DNA from: Rhodospirillales bacterium
GTDB lineage: Bacteria; Pseudomonadota; Alphaproteobacteria; Rhodospirillales; Casp-alpha2
Assembly: GCA_017640505.1 (NCBI GenBank)
Contig: JAEPQO010000001.1
Span: 1,194,625-1,258,624 of the forward strand
Direction: 5' to 3'
DNA length: 64,000 nucleotides
Within the stretch, counting starts at the first letter, position 1; each line of letters starts with the position of its first letter. Both the position numbers and the translations under genes were made by a program. The notes beneath the pieces are model-generated. The model made no database searches, had not been told where the DNA came from, and saw nothing but the letters and a program-made list of their open reading frames with translations. Shown in pieces: positions 26,953 through 38,804 of the stretch.

Positions 26953-28158
26953 ATGTTCCGGATCACGCAGTATATGAAAGAGGTCCTTGAACCGACGCCC
27001 GTCGGACCGAAGCGCAATCCGCCGGGGCCGGTGGTCATCTGGAACCTGATCCGGCGCTGCAACCTGCGCTGCAAACACTGTTACTCCATCTCGTCCGATC
27101 ACGATTTTCCGGGGGAACTGACGACGGATGAGGTGTTCCAGGTGATGGACGATCTATGGGACTACGGTGTGCGCGTTCTCATTCTTTCCGGCGGGGAGCC
27201 GCTGCTCAGGCCCGACATCTTCGAGATTTCAAGGCGCGCCAAGGAAATGGGTTTCTATGTCGGCCTGTCGAGCAACGGCACGCTCATCGACAAAGACACG
27301 ATCGGCCCGGTCGCCGATATCGGCTACGACTATGTCGGTATCAGCCTCGACGGCATCGGCGAAACACACGACACGTTCCGTGGCCAGGATGGCGCGTTCG
27401 ACAAGTCGCTGGACGCGGCGCGCCTCTGCCGCAAACACGATCTGAAGGTCGGTTTACGCTTCACCATGACGCTCGACAACGCGCATCAACTGCCGCATCT
27501 GCTGCAATTGATCGATGACGAGGACATCGACAAGTTCTACCTGTCACACCTCAATTACGCCGGGCGCGGCAACAAGAACCGCGGCGACGACGCACGTTGG
27601 GAAGTCACCCAGTGTGCGATGGACATCATGTTCGAGACGTGCCTGAAACAGATCCGCGCCGGACGGGAGAAGGAATTCGTGACCGGCAACAATGATGCCG
27701 ATGGTGTCTACATGCTGCACTGGGTGCAGCGGCGGTTCCCGCATCATGCCAGTCACATCGAGGCCAAGCTCCGCCAGTGGGGCGGCAATTCATCCGGTGT
27801 CAATGTCGCCAACATCGATAACCTCGGTGAAGTGCATCCGGATACGATGTGGTGGAATTATTCGCTCGGCAACGTGAAGAAACGCCCGTTCTCGGAAATC
27901 TGGGATGATGTCAGCGACCCCATCATGGCGGGTCTCAAGGCGTCGCCAAGGAAGATCGGCGGGCGTTGTGCCGACTGCCGGTACTTCGCGATCTGCGGCG
28001 GCAACACGCGGGTGCGGGCGATGCAGCTGACCGGCGATCCGTGGGCCGAAGATCCGGGATGTTACCTGGACGATGCGTCCATCGGAGTCGATTCCGGTGA
28101 CGAGCGGGTCAAAAATCGGCCCTATGGAAAAGGAGATTACGCCAATGCGGTTCGTTAG
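26953..28158 (+). CDS. nirJ: Radical SAM haem d1 synthase NirJ
   Basis: The 401-residue protein has the radical SAM motif CNLRCKHC (Cys35, Cys39, Cys42), GGEPLLRP and an SPASM-like C-terminal cluster region (CADCRYFAICGGNTR ... GCYLDD). NirJ removes the propionate side chains from didecarboxysirohaem, giving the keto groups of haem d1. GGAGG lies upstream of ATG 26953. The gene overlaps nirN by 14 bp. Confidence 0.95.
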   Translation: MFRITQYMKEVLEPTPVGPKRNPPGPVVIWNLIRRCNLRCKHCYSISSDHDFPGELTTDEVFQVMDDLWDYGVRVLILSGGEPLLRPDIFEISRRAKEMGFYVGLSSNGTLIDKDTIGPVADIGYDYVGISLDGIGETHDTFRGQDGAFDKSLDAARLCRKHDLKVGLRFTMTLDNAHQLPHLLQLIDDEDIDKFYLSHLNYAGRGNKNRGDDARWEVTQCAMDIMFETCLKQIRAGREKEFVTGNNDADGVYMLHWVQRRFPHHASHIEAKLRQWGGNSSGVNVANIDNLGEVHPDTMWWNYSLGNVKKRPFSEIWDDVSDPIMAGLKASPRKIGGRCADCRYFAICGGNTRVRAMQLTGDPWAEDPGCYLDDASIGVDSGDERVKNRPYGKGDYANAVR

Positions 28159-29713
28159 TGCCCTGATTCTGTGTGCAATGCTGGCACCGATGTCGGCGAC
28201 CGCCGGCGAGCCCCGTTCGGATGCGCAGACCCTGGCGCTCTATCAGCAGCATTGCGCGGCATGCCATGGTGGCAACCGGCTGGGTGGGATCGGTCCCGCA
28301 TTACTGCCGGAGAATATGGGGCGCCTGAAGAAGGCGATGGCCGTCAAGACGGTCGCCCAGGGGCGCGCGGCGACGCAGATGCCGGCATTCGGCGATCAAC
28401 TCGGGGACGACGACATCCAGGCAATCGTCGACTTTATCTATAAACCGTTGCCGGAAATTCCGACGTGGGATCTGGCCGATATCGCGGCCAGCCGCATCGT
28501 TCACAATCCATTGCCAACACTAGGTGATAAACCGGTGCACGATGCCGACCCGATGAACCTGTTCACCGTGGTCGAGACGGGCGATCACCATGTGACGATC
28601 CTCGATGGCGATACGTTCGAGCCGCTGTGGCGCTTTGCATCCCGTTTCGCATTGCACGGCGGCGCCAAATACTCGCCCGACGGCCGGTATGTCTATCTGG
28701 CGTCGCGCGACGGCTGGGTCTCGAAGTACGACCTGCTTACGTTCAAGCCCGTCGCGGAGATCAGGGTCGGCATCAACACGCGCAATATCGCGGTGTCGGC
28801 CGACGGCCGGTATGTCATGGCTGGGAACTTCCTGCCGCATTCGCTGGTCATCCTGGATGCGCGGGAACTGGCGCCGGTGAAAGTAATCGACGTCGTCGGG
28901 GTCAAGGGCGGCTCGTCGCGGGTCAGTGCCGTCTATACGGCGCGGCCGCGCGAGAGCTTCATCGTCGCGCTCAAGGACATTCCCGAGGTCTGGGAGATTT
29001 CGTACGCCGACGACCCCCGTCCGGTGCCGATCGGCCTGATCCACAACCATCAGCCGGGCATGCAGGAAGGCGCGTTCGATCGCGGACCCTTCCCGGTCCG
29101 CCATATCGTGCTGGACGATTACGTCGACGATTTCCTGTTCGACCAGGATTACCGCAACCTGATGGGGGCGGCACGGAACGCCAAGAACGGGCAGGTCGTC
29201 AATCTGAATGTCGGGCGCAAGATCGCGGACCTGGCGCTGACGGGGCTGCCGCATCTGGGCTCCGGCATCACGTTTGAATTCGAAGGCCGCCAGGTCTTCG
29301 CAACGCCGCACCTGAAGGACGGCGCGATCAGTGTTATCGACATGGAAACCTGGCAGACCGTGAAGCGGATCGAGACATTGGGTCCCGGCTTCTTCATGCG
29401 CTCGCACGAAAACACGCCCTATGCCTGGGTCGACGTATTCTTCGGTCCCAATCGCGACGCCATTCACGTCATCGATAAGCGCACCCTCGAGATCGTCGAG
29501 ACGCTGCGTCCCGCGCCCGGCAAAACGGCGGCGCACATTGAATTCACCAAGGACGGGAAATACGCGTTGGCCAGCATCTGGGATATGGACGGTGCGCTCG
29601 TGGTCTACGACGCGGCGACACTCAAGGAAGTAAAACGCATTCCGATGGTGAAGCCGTCAGGCAAGTACAACGTTCACAACAAGATCACTTTGTCGTCCGG
29701 TACCAGTCATTGA
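28145..29713 (+). CDS. nirN: NirN, dihydro-haem d1 dehydrogenase
   Basis: The 522-residue periplasmic protein is NirS-like: a signal peptide (MRFVSALILCAML...ATAG), a cytochrome c domain with CAACH near residues 38-42, and a d1-type propeller. It lacks the second NirS active-site histidine pattern. NirN performs the last oxidation of dihydro-d1 to d1. ATG 28145 is preceded by AAAAGGAGA; a longer frame from 28073 overlaps nirJ. It ends 7 bp from the stop of the convergent gene at 29721. Confidence 0.92.
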   Translation: MRFVSALILCAMLAPMSATAGEPRSDAQTLALYQQHCAACHGGNRLGGIGPALLPENMGRLKKAMAVKTVAQGRAATQMPAFGDQLGDDDIQAIVDFIYKPLPEIPTWDLADIAASRIVHNPLPTLGDKPVHDADPMNLFTVVETGDHHVTILDGDTFEPLWRFASRFALHGGAKYSPDGRYVYLASRDGWVSKYDLLTFKPVAEIRVGINTRNIAVSADGRYVMAGNFLPHSLVILDARELAPVKVIDVVGVKGGSSRVSAVYTARPRESFIVALKDIPEVWEISYADDPRPVPIGLIHNHQPGMQEGAFDRGPFPVRHIVLDDYVDDFLFDQDYRNLMGAARNAKNGQVVNLNVGRKIADLALTGLPHLGSGITFEFEGRQVFATPHLKDGAISVIDMETWQTVKRIETLGPGFFMRSHENTPYAWVDVFFGPNRDAIHVIDKRTLEIVETLRPAPGKTAAHIEFTKDGKYALASIWDMDGALVVYDAATLKEVKRIPMVKPSGKYNVHNKITLSSGTSH

Positions 29714-29720
29714 GCGGGTG

Positions 29721-30725
29721 TTAGACGGCAAGCGCGGGGGCGGTTCGCCGTGCCCGCCACATGGCGCGGGCGCTGTCGATGGCGTCCCTTCTCGACAACG
29801 AACGGTCGAGCATGCGAAGCGCGATTGCCGCGGTGCTGACGATCGATGCCTCGGCCGCCGGGTGGGAAATTTCCCCCCGCCATAGCTGAACGACACGCGC
29901 TGCCGACAGGTCCTCTTCCCGCCACAGAAAAGGATCGCCCGAAAGCAGGGCCGGCCAGTCCTCGACACCATGCGCCCCGTCCACAAGTGTTGCGGCCTGG
30001 ACGCTTTTATGGGGATTGCGCTGTGCTTCGCCACCCACACCCTTGAAGACGGCGGCATTTTCCTGTCCAAGCAGGCCCAGCGTCTCCTGATGAAGCGGGC
30101 GGTAGGGCGCGTGAACGACGCCGACCATCACACTGGCGGCACCCAATGGATTGAGGTCGCGCACGAACGTGTTGGCGACGGAACGGACGCCGAGAAGCGG
30201 CTTGTAGTGAAACAGCCGTTCCACTTCGGATGTCATATTCTCCAAGCCGATGTAGACAAGGTTTTCGGAGATCAGGCGCGTGCCCGCCTGATCGAGCGAC
30301 GCCGCCGGCGTGATGCCGAGCGCCTGCAGAACGGGCCGGGTCGGGGCGCAGGCATCGTGTTCGCCATCGATGCCGTGCATCAGGACCTTGTAACCCTGCT
30401 CTGCGAGTAAAAGAGCCGACAGGATGAACCACGGCTGCTGGCGATGATGATCGGCGTAGCTTGGCCAATCGATGTCGGGCACGGCTGTGGTGGACAGGGC
30501 CGAACGTTCACCCAGCCGGGCACGGACGGCGTCGACGAATCCTGCGAGTTCGGGGGCCGTCTCGCCGCGCTGTCGCAGCACCAGCAGAAAACCGCCAAGC
30601 TGAACCGGGTCGACGTCGTCATCCAGGACATGACGCATGGCCGCGGCGGCCTCGTCGCGCGTCAACGGGCGGGACAACGTCGGCCCACGGCCGATTATTC
30701 GTGTGAATTCGGCAAAACCGGTCAT
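29721..30725 (-). CDS. Anthranilate phosphoribosyltransferase-like protein (TrpD2/YbiB type)
   Basis: The 334-residue protein has the nucleoside phosphorylase/phosphoribosyltransferase fold of the TrpD family: a helical N-terminus (LTRDEAAAAMRHVLDD), a GFLLVLRQRGET segment, and PLLGVRSVANTFVRDLNPLG in the second domain. The PRPP-loop GTGGD of true TrpD is replaced by LMHGIDGEHD, as in the YbiB/TrpD2 group, which binds nucleic acid and is not a tryptophan enzyme. It faces the nir operon and has its own regulator box 54 bp upstream, so it may be part of the nitrogen-oxide regulon. Function is unknown. Confidence 0.8.
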   Translation of the reverse strand: MTGFAEFTRIIGRGPTLSRPLTRDEAAAAMRHVLDDDVDPVQLGGFLLVLRQRGETAPELAGFVDAVRARLGERSALSTTAVPDIDWPSYADHHRQQPWFILSALLLAEQGYKVLMHGIDGEHDACAPTRPVLQALGITPAASLDQAGTRLISENLVYIGLENMTSEVERLFHYKPLLGVRSVANTFVRDLNPLGAASVMVGVVHAPYRPLHQETLGLLGQENAAVFKGVGGEAQRNPHKSVQAATLVDGAHGVEDWPALLSGDPFLWREEDLSAARVVQLWRGEISHPAAEASIVSTAAIALRMLDRSLSRRDAIDSARAMWRARRTAPALAV

Positions 30726-30778
30726 GGCGGCACTCCTTGCAGTCCTCGTCGAACGTGCCGGATGCCGGGTCCGGCTGC

Positions 30779-30794
30779 CTTGACATCGGTTAAG
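30779..30794. promoter_or_regulatory. NNR/DNR-type box upstream of the TrpD2-like gene
   Basis: CTTGAC-ATCG-GTTAAG shares the right half-site and the N4 spacer with the three boxes at the nir and NOR promoters. Its centre is about 62 bp upstream of the ATG at 30725. No good -10 is seen at the usual spacing, so it is the weakest of the four. Confidence 0.55.
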
Positions 30795-30820
30795 TGCTGG
30801 CGCCGTGCCGCATTGGGCCG

Positions 30821-32197
30821 TTAGTGGAAGTGGAAATCCTCGGCGATGATTCGTTCCGGCGGGATTCCCGCTTCGGCGAACTGCCGGGCCATGTCGCGGA
30901 TAAACTCCGGACGGCCGCAGAGCATGACCGAGATCCCTTCGAGGGGGCGGGTGGCTTCCAGCAGGGCTTCTGCCGACGGCCGGCCGCGCTCGACGGTCTC
31001 CCAGAGTTCGTAATCGACATAAGAATCCGCGACGGGCACGGCCTCGCGGATTTCGGCGTCGTACGGGGCATGCGCGGCATCCTTGGCAATGTAGTAGAGC
31101 CAGATCCGGCGGAAATCGTCGTTGATGGCCTCGAACCGGAGCATGCCGAGAAATGGCGTGATGCCGATGCCGGACCCGACGCAGATGACGCGACGGAGAT
31201 CGGGATATCGATGCGGCGTGAAGCCGCCGAACGGGCCGAACACTTCGATCGGGTCGCCTTTTTCCAGGTTCAGCAAGTCACGGGTGAAGTCGCCGACCAT
31301 GCGCACCGAGACCCGGAGGTCTCGCTCCGCCGGGGAAGACGAAATCGAAAAGGGATGCAGCTCGCGTGGATCGCGGTCCGGACGGTTGATGAATACGAAC
31401 GTGCCCGGCTCGTAAATCATGCGCCGGGATTTCGGGCGCATGACGAGGTCCAGGGTATGCTCCGATGTCTGCTCGACGCTCTGCACCGAATAATGAAAAC
31501 GCGGCGCAATCCAACGGTAGAGCACGACCCTGTATAGCCAGGCCCCGCTGCCGATCAGCACCAAAAGCCACATCCAGAAACGCAGCGGCTCGTAAGCGTT
31601 GATCGTCGGTCCCGCCGTCAACGCGTGCGCGGAGGTAAGGATGAAGATCGGGCCGAACACGCCGTGCAGCGAAAGCCAGCGTTCGTAGCGCAGCCGCTTT
31701 ACGTAGGCGAGCCCCGTCCAGGCGATCACCAGCCACAGGATGAGCGCATTGAACCCCTGGTTGCCGTGGGACGAATAAAACGGGACGAGCAGGTCGGCCG
31801 CCGTCCCCCCGGCGTCGAGTTCCGACGGCAGGTAAAGCACGACATGCACCAGGACCAGGCCGATCGTTAGCGGGCCGAGCTGACGGTGCAGCCGCACGGC
31901 CCGGTCGAGGCCGCCGAAAAACGGCTCGATCTTGCGGGAACGGGTGTTGGCGAGAAGCAGCAACGCCAAAAGCGCGATCGTCCACGCGGAAATCAGCAGG
32001 CTCGGCCCGTGCCACGACAGGAACGGGGTGGGTTGCGGCATGGCGGCGCGGCCGAGGCACCACAGCACCGTGGTGATGGTGATCGCCGTGAGCACGAGCC
32101 ACCAGCCCGGCGCGACGGCGCGCAGATGCCGCCGCATGCGGCCGATCGCGCCCGGAGTTTCTGGTGCATCGGACGTTTCAATAGAACCGTCGCTCAA
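30821..32197 (-). CDS. Ferric reductase-like membrane flavoprotein
   Basis: The 458-residue protein has about six membrane helices with paired haem-type histidines (HRQLGPL, LVHVVLYL, SLHGVFG, TSAHAL), then a C-terminal ferredoxin-NADP reductase-like unit. This unit has FAD-binding HPFSISSSP, NAD-binding CVGSGIGITPFLGML, and LCGRPEF. Such proteins pass electrons from NAD(P)H across the membrane. The start is uncertain: TTG 32197 has GGGGGAG upstream, while an ATG at 32137 is possible. The longer frame to 32317 runs into the tRNA gene and is rejected. The substrate is unknown. Confidence 0.8.
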   Translation of the reverse strand: MSDGSIETSDAPETPGAIGRMRRHLRAVAPGWWLVLTAITITTVLWCLGRAAMPQPTPFLSWHGPSLLISAWTIALLALLLLANTRSRKIEPFFGGLDRAVRLHRQLGPLTIGLVLVHVVLYLPSELDAGGTAADLLVPFYSSHGNQGFNALILWLVIAWTGLAYVKRLRYERWLSLHGVFGPIFILTSAHALTAGPTINAYEPLRFWMWLLVLIGSGAWLYRVVLYRWIAPRFHYSVQSVEQTSEHTLDLVMRPKSRRMIYEPGTFVFINRPDRDPRELHPFSISSSPAERDLRVSVRMVGDFTRDLLNLEKGDPIEVFGPFGGFTPHRYPDLRRVICVGSGIGITPFLGMLRFEAINDDFRRIWLYYIAKDAAHAPYDAEIREAVPVADSYVDYELWETVERGRPSAEALLEATRPLEGISVMLCGRPEFIRDMARQFAEAGIPPERIIAEDFHFH

Positions 32198-32270
32198 CGG
32201 ATTGATCTCCCCCTTCCGATCGGCGCCATTAGGCCGGATCAGGGAGAGGTCTGCAAGTTGGGGCAATAAA

Positions 32271-32360
<90 letters not shown>

Positions 32361-32513
32361 GCACGCGTGGACGTGGCCTGAGGCCACGCCGGGGAGCGCG
32401 GAATGTAGCCAATCGGCCCGGCCCGGGCAAGCCATCAATGCGGAAAAACGGGGCCTTTGCGCAGGCGGCGGAAATCCGCTAAAAAATGCGCGGAAAAACC
32501 TTGTTTTCCGCCA

Positions 32514-32541
32514 TTGACAACGCGCCCGGCACGGGTATATT
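32514..32541 (+). promoter_or_regulatory. Sigma-70 promoter of rplU-rpmA
   Basis: A perfect -35 TTGACA (32514-32519) and a -10 TATATT (32536-32541) are separated by 16 bp. The start would be near 32548, leaving a leader of about 65 nt before rplU. Confidence 0.85.
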
Positions 32542-32612
32542 GCCGCCCTTCCGAGCGAGGCCGTGGGCAGGGTGCCCTCTGGCCCCTTCGATATGAGATT
32601 TTAGAGGCGATC

Positions 32613-33158
32613 ATGTTCGCAGTAGTGAAAAGCGGTGGCAAACAGTACAAAGTTGCCAAGGACGACAAGCTGGTCGTCGAAAAACTGGCCGGCGAAGTCG
32701 GTGACGTGATCGAGATCGGCGATGTGCTGATGCTCGGTGAAGAAGGCAAGGCGCCGACCGTGGGTGCGCCCACGATCGAGAAGGCCGCCGTGTTCGCGGA
32801 GATTCTTGACCAGTCCAAGGGCGACAAGGTCATCGTCTTCAAGAAGCAGCGCCGTCAGAACCATCGCCGCAAGAAAGGTCATCGCCAGGAGCAGACGTTC
32901 CTGAAGATCGTCGAGGTCAGCCCGACCGGCGCCAAGCCGAAGACGGCCGCCAAGAAGGCCCCTGAGAAGAAGGCCGAAGACAAGGCCCCTGCGAAGGAAG
33001 CCAAGACCGAAGCAAAGGACACCAAGGCGGAAGCCAAAGCGCCGGCCAAGAAGGCTGCTGCGAAGAAGGCCCCCGCCAAGAAAGCGGCTGCCAAGAAGGC
33101 CCCGGCCAAGAAGGCCGCTGCCAAGAAGACCGCAGCCAAGAAGAAAACCGAGGAGTAA
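32613..33158 (+). CDS. rplU: 50S ribosomal protein L21 with Ala/Lys-rich tail
   Basis: Residues 1-103 are standard L21 (start MFAVVKSGGKQYKV; RRQNHRRKKGHRQ near 80). The remaining 78 residues form a low-complexity tail of repeating AAKK and KAPAKK units. The total is 181 residues against about 103 in enterobacteria. Such tails occur on alphaproteobacterial L21 and resemble histone H1-like or DNA/RNA-binding tails; the role here is unknown. It is followed by rpmA after 6 bp. Confidence 0.97.
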   Translation: MFAVVKSGGKQYKVAKDDKLVVEKLAGEVGDVIEIGDVLMLGEEGKAPTVGAPTIEKAAVFAEILDQSKGDKVIVFKKQRRQNHRRKKGHRQEQTFLKIVEVSPTGAKPKTAAKKAPEKKAEDKAPAKEAKTEAKDTKAEAKAPAKKAAAKKAPAKKAAAKKAPAKKAAAKKTAAKKKTEE

Positions 33159-33164
33159 GACCCT

Positions 33165-33425
33165 ATGGCACACAAAAAAGCAGGCGGTAGCTCCCGCAAC
33201 GGTCGCGACTCAGCCGGTCGCCGTCTTGGCGTCAAGAAATTCGGCGGTCAGAGCGTGATCCCCGGCAACATCATCATTCGCCAGCGCGGCACGAAAGTGC
33301 ACCCGGGCGACGGCGTCGGCATCGGCCGCGATCACACGATCTTCGCGACCGCCGAAGGCAACGTCGAGTTCAAGAAAACGACCGGCGGCAAAACCGTCGT
33401 TTCGGTGCTGCCGCCGGCGAGCTAA
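33165..33425 (+). CDS. rpmA: 50S ribosomal protein L27
   Basis: The 86-residue protein begins [16 protein letters not shown] and contains [21 protein letters not shown], the standard L27 sequence. The N-terminal arm reaches the peptidyl transferase centre. A strong terminator follows at 33455-33488. Confidence 0.98.
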   Translation: MAHKKAGGSSRNGRDSAGRRLGVKKFGGQSVIPGNIIIRQRGTKVHPGDGVGIGRDHTIFATAEGNVEFKKTTGGKTVVSVLPPAS

Positions 33426-33453
33426 GCCTCGCTTGCCAGCGTTGAAGGTTTAA

Positions 33454-35672
<2,219 letters not shown>

Positions 35673-35679
35673 GGGCAGC

Positions 35680-36951
35680 ATGATGGACGGACAGGCGAAC
35701 ATCGCATCGATGATGCGGGAACTGGGCGAGAACGCGAAAGAGGCGGCGACCGCGCTCGCCGTCGCGCCGACCGACGTCAAGAACCGTGCGCTCAAGGAAA
35801 TGGCCGCGAGCCTGCGCCGCCGCGCCAACCATATTCTTTCCGAGAATGCCAAGGACATCGAAGCGGGCGAGGCGAAGGGCCTTTCCGGCGCCATGCTCGA
35901 CCGCCTGTTGCTCAATGAAGACCGCATCGAAGGGGTTGCCAAGGGGCTTGAGGCCATCGCCGAGTTGAACGATCCCGTCGGCGCCGTCGACAGCGCATGG
36001 GACCGGCCGAACGGTCTGCATATCGAACGCGTCCGCGTGCCCTTGGGCGTGATCGGCGTGATCTATGAAAGCCGTCCCAACGTGACGGCGGATGCGGGCG
36101 GGCTGTGTCTCAAGGCGGGCAACGCCGCGATTCTGCGCGGCGGCTCGGAAAGCTATCATTCCAGTCGCGCCATCCTGGAAAGCCTGACCGAAGGGTTGAA
36201 AGCGGCCAGCCTGCCCGAGACCGCGATTCAGCTGGTGCCGACGATGGACCGTGCCGCGGTCGGCGAGATGCTGCGCATGACCGATTACATCGACGTCATC
36301 GTGCCGCGCGGCGGCAAGTCGCTGATCCAGCGCGTGACCGACGAAAGCAAGGTGCCGCTGTTCAAGCACCTGGAAGGCATCTGCCATACCTACGTGCACG
36401 CTGCCGCCGACCCGGCCATGGCCAAGGACATCGTGGTCAACGCGAAGATGCGCCGGACCGGTATCTGCGGGGCGACGGAAAACCTGCTGATCGACCGCGA
36501 CGCCGCACCCGCGATGTTGCAGTCCATCGTCGACGGGCTTGTCGAGAAGGGTTGCGAAGTCCGGGGCGACGCGGAAAGCCGCAAGCTGGATCCCCGCATT
36601 GGTGAAGCCTCCGACGAGGACTGGGAAACCGAATACCTCGACAGCATCATCGCCGTGAAACAGGTCTCCGGTGTTGACGACGCGGTCAGGTTCATCCGCG
36701 CCCACGGCTCCGATCACACCGACGCCATTGTCACGGGCGATGCGGACGTTGCCGAGACCTTCATGAACACGGTCGACAGCGCGATCGTCATGTGGAACGC
36801 GTCGACGCAGTTCGCCGACGGCGGCGAGTTCGGCATGGGCGCCGAGATCGGCATTTCGACGGGCAAGCTGCACGCCCGCGGCCCGGTCGGCGTCGAACAA
36901 CTTACTTCCATGAAATACAAGGTGCGCGGCACCGGGCAGACGAGACCCTGA
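35680..36951 (+). CDS. proA: Gamma-glutamyl phosphate reductase
   Basis: The 423-residue protein of the aldehyde dehydrogenase superfamily has [38 protein letters not shown], and the catalytic cysteine in [11 protein letters not shown]. It takes the ProB product to glutamate semialdehyde. GAGGG lies just upstream; ATG 35680 or 35683 could be the start. Confidence 0.97.
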   Translation: MMDGQANIASMMRELGENAKEAATALAVAPTDVKNRALKEMAASLRRRANHILSENAKDIEAGEAKGLSGAMLDRLLLNEDRIEGVAKGLEAIAELNDPVGAVDSAWDRPNGLHIERVRVPLGVIGVIYESRPNVTADAGGLCLKAGNAAILRGGSESYHSSRAILESLTEGLKAASLPETAIQLVPTMDRAAVGEMLRMTDYIDVIVPRGGKSLIQRVTDESKVPLFKHLEGICHTYVHAAADPAMAKDIVVNAKMRRTGICGATENLLIDRDAAPAMLQSIVDGLVEKGCEVRGDAESRKLDPRIGEASDEDWETEYLDSIIAVKQVSGVDDAVRFIRAHGSDHTDAIVTGDADVAETFMNTVDSAIVMWNASTQFADGGEFGMGAEIGISTGKLHARGPVGVEQLTSMKYKVRGTGQTRP

Positions 36952-37007
36952 CGTCCGCGGCACCGATCCCTATATATTAAGAGAGACGCATCAGCGAGGA
37001 GGACACC

Positions 37008-37490
37008 ATGACCGCAACCTGGACCGTATATCTTTCCGGTGAAATTCATTCCGACTGGCGCGAGCGCATCGCCGACGGCGTGAAGGCCGCCGGGCTGCCG
37101 GTGGAACTGGTCTCGCCGGTGACGGTGCACGAGGACTCGGACGATTGCGGCGTCGCCGTGTTCGGCGCCGAGAGCGACAAGTTCTGGCACGACCGCAAGG
37201 GCGCGCAGCTGAATGCGATCCGCACGCAGAACCTGCTCAAGGCCTCGGACATCGCTATCATCCGCTTCGGCGAGAAATACAAGCAGTGGAACGCCGCGTT
37301 CGACGCGGGCTATGCCGCCGCGCTCGGCATTCCCTACATCACGCTGCACCCGGCCGAGCACGATCACGCGCTTAAGGAAGTCGACGGTGCCGCCAACGGC
37401 GTGGCGCGTGAGCCGGAACAGGTCGTGGCCGCGCTCGCCTATATCATCCGGGGCGAGATGCCGGCGCAGCGTGCCAATGCAGCGGAATAG
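37008..37490 (+). CDS. ytoQ: YtoQ family protein
   Basis: The 160-residue protein begins VYLSGEIHSDWRERI and has the VFGAESDKFWHDRKGAQLNAIRT motif of the YtoQ family, whose fold resembles nucleoside deoxyribosyltransferases. Its biochemical role has not been shown. GAGGAGG precedes ATG 37008, and a TATATATTA stretch at about 36972-36980 could be a -10. Confidence 0.9.
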   Translation: MTATWTVYLSGEIHSDWRERIADGVKAAGLPVELVSPVTVHEDSDDCGVAVFGAESDKFWHDRKGAQLNAIRTQNLLKASDIAIIRFGEKYKQWNAAFDAGYAAALGIPYITLHPAEHDHALKEVDGAANGVAREPEQVVAALAYIIRGEMPAQRANAAE

Positions 37491-37522
37491 TCGATCCGCG
37501 TGACGAACGTTTACGCGCAGAC

Positions 37523-37628
37523 CCCCCTCACCTGTCCTCTCCCCCGGTTCGGGGGAGAGGGACCCTGTTTCGGCATGCGAGATCGCACCCCTCTCCCCCA
37601 TGGGTGGGGGAGAGGTTGGGTGAGGGGG
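37523..37628. repeat. Multi-hairpin C/G-rich repeat element
   Basis: An outer inverted repeat (CCCCCTCACC at 37523-37532 with GGTGAGGGGG at 37619-37628) encloses two perfect 10-bp hairpins. The first is CCTCTCCCCC at 37536-37545 with GGGGGAGAGG at 37551-37560; the second is the same pair at 37590-37599 and 37606-37615. The layout resembles REP- or ERIC-like intergenic elements of alphaproteobacteria and can form a cruciform. It lies between ytoQ and nadD. Confidence 0.9.
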
Positions 37629-37638
37629 CTAAACTGGC

Positions 37639-38220
37639 ATGAGTAGTCTTCGCCGCGTCGGACTGCTCGGGGGCTCGTTCAATCCGGCCCACGAGGGGCA
37701 CCTATATATAAGTGAAGCCGCGCTGAAGATGCTGGGCCTCGACGAGGTGTGGTGGCTGGTATCGCCGCAGAACCCGCTGAAACCGGCGGAGGGCATGGCG
37801 GATTATGAACGCCGCCTGGCAGCGGCCGAGAAAATTGCTGCCGGCAACCGGCGCGTTCACGTATCGGATGCAGAATCCCGTCTCGGTACCCGTTATACGG
37901 CGGATACGCTGGCGCGGCTCTCTGATATGCAGGGCGAATACAGGTTCGTCTGGCTGATGGGGGCCGACAACCTGTTGCAAATTCATCGCTGGCGGGACTG
38001 GTCACGAATTTTTCGCATTGTCCCCGTTGCAGTATTTGGTCGTCCGGGATACTCTCTAAGGGCTACATCTAGTGTAGCAGCCCGACGTTTCGCTCGGGAC
38101 CGGTGGCCCCAAGCAGCGGCGAAGCGTCTGGCGGATGCGGATTTGCCGGCTTGGGTGTTTCTTAAAATCCGTGAACACCCATTGTCAGCAACCCGGATCC
38201 GGGCCGAAGGCGGTTTTTGA
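37639..38220 (+). CDS. nadD: Nicotinate-nucleotide adenylyltransferase
   Basis: The 193-residue protein has the nucleotidyltransferase signature GLLGGSFNPAHEGHLYISEAA, then WWLVSPQNPLK, GADNLLQIHRWRDW, and the C-terminal HPLSATRIR. It adenylates nicotinate mononucleotide in NAD synthesis. It starts at ATG 37639 just after the hairpin repeat, and its TGA stop overlaps the rsfS ATG at 38220. Confidence 0.95.
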   Translation: MSSLRRVGLLGGSFNPAHEGHLYISEAALKMLGLDEVWWLVSPQNPLKPAEGMADYERRLAAAEKIAAGNRRVHVSDAESRLGTRYTADTLARLSDMQGEYRFVWLMGADNLLQIHRWRDWSRIFRIVPVAVFGRPGYSLRATSSVAARRFARDRWPQAAAKRLADADLPAWVFLKIREHPLSATRIRAEGGF

Positions 38221-38702
38221 TGCCTGACGCCGAACATGGGCGCGTTTCTAATAGGGCAGAAACGCATTTGTATAACTTGGTGGAAAGGAACGTACCAATA
38301 CCAAGCAAACGCAAGCTTCGCCCGTCTGGGGATGCTCTCCGGACGCTGGTGGAAACCTCTCTCGATGATGACAAGGCGCTGGACGTTGTTGTCATCGACC
38401 TCGCCGGCAAGACCCAGATCGCTGACTACATGGTCATTGCCTCCGGTCAATCTAGCCGACAAGTCGGCGCCATGGCCGAACACCTCAGCCAGAAAATCAA
38501 GGAAGCGGGTATCAAGGACGTCGCTGTCGAAGGCGCCGGTCAGGGTGACTGGGTGCTGATCGATGCGGGTGACGTGCTGATTCACCTGTTCCGGCCCGAG
38601 GTGCGCGACTTCTATGGTCTCGAGAAACTCTGGTCGGTCCCCGATGTGGTCGCTGGCTCCGCGGTGAGCGCCCAGCACCCGATGTCGGGCACGATCGCCT
38701 GA
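38220..38702 (+). CDS. rsfS: Ribosomal silencing factor RsfS
   Basis: The core from about residue 37 onward (LVETSLDDDKALDVVVIDLAGKTQIADYM, QSSRQVGAMAEHL, GDWVLIDAGDVLIHLF) is classic RsfS, which binds L14 and blocks subunit joining during starvation. The total is 160 residues from ATG 38220; the family is often about 110, so the first 30-35 residues may be extra or the true start may lie further in. nadD-rsfS-rlmH is a common order. Confidence 0.93.
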   Translation: MPDAEHGRVSNRAETHLYNLVERNVPIPSKRKLRPSGDALRTLVETSLDDDKALDVVVIDLAGKTQIADYMVIASGQSSRQVGAMAEHLSQKIKEAGIKDVAVEGAGQGDWVLIDAGDVLIHLFRPEVRDFYGLEKLWSVPDVVAGSAVSAQHPMSGTIA

Positions 38703-38804
38703 GAGACGTTTCCGCCGGGCCCGCATAAGGCGCGGTCCGGCCGGGCATACGGGCGAAAAACGAGCGGTTCGGTCATTACCGCCGCTTAAACAAGGATTGT
38801 CGAC

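Noticed and set aside
32940-33150. Apparent tandem repeats resembling a CRISPR or satellite
   Set aside because: They encode the AAKK tail of L21 in frame. There are no unique spacers.
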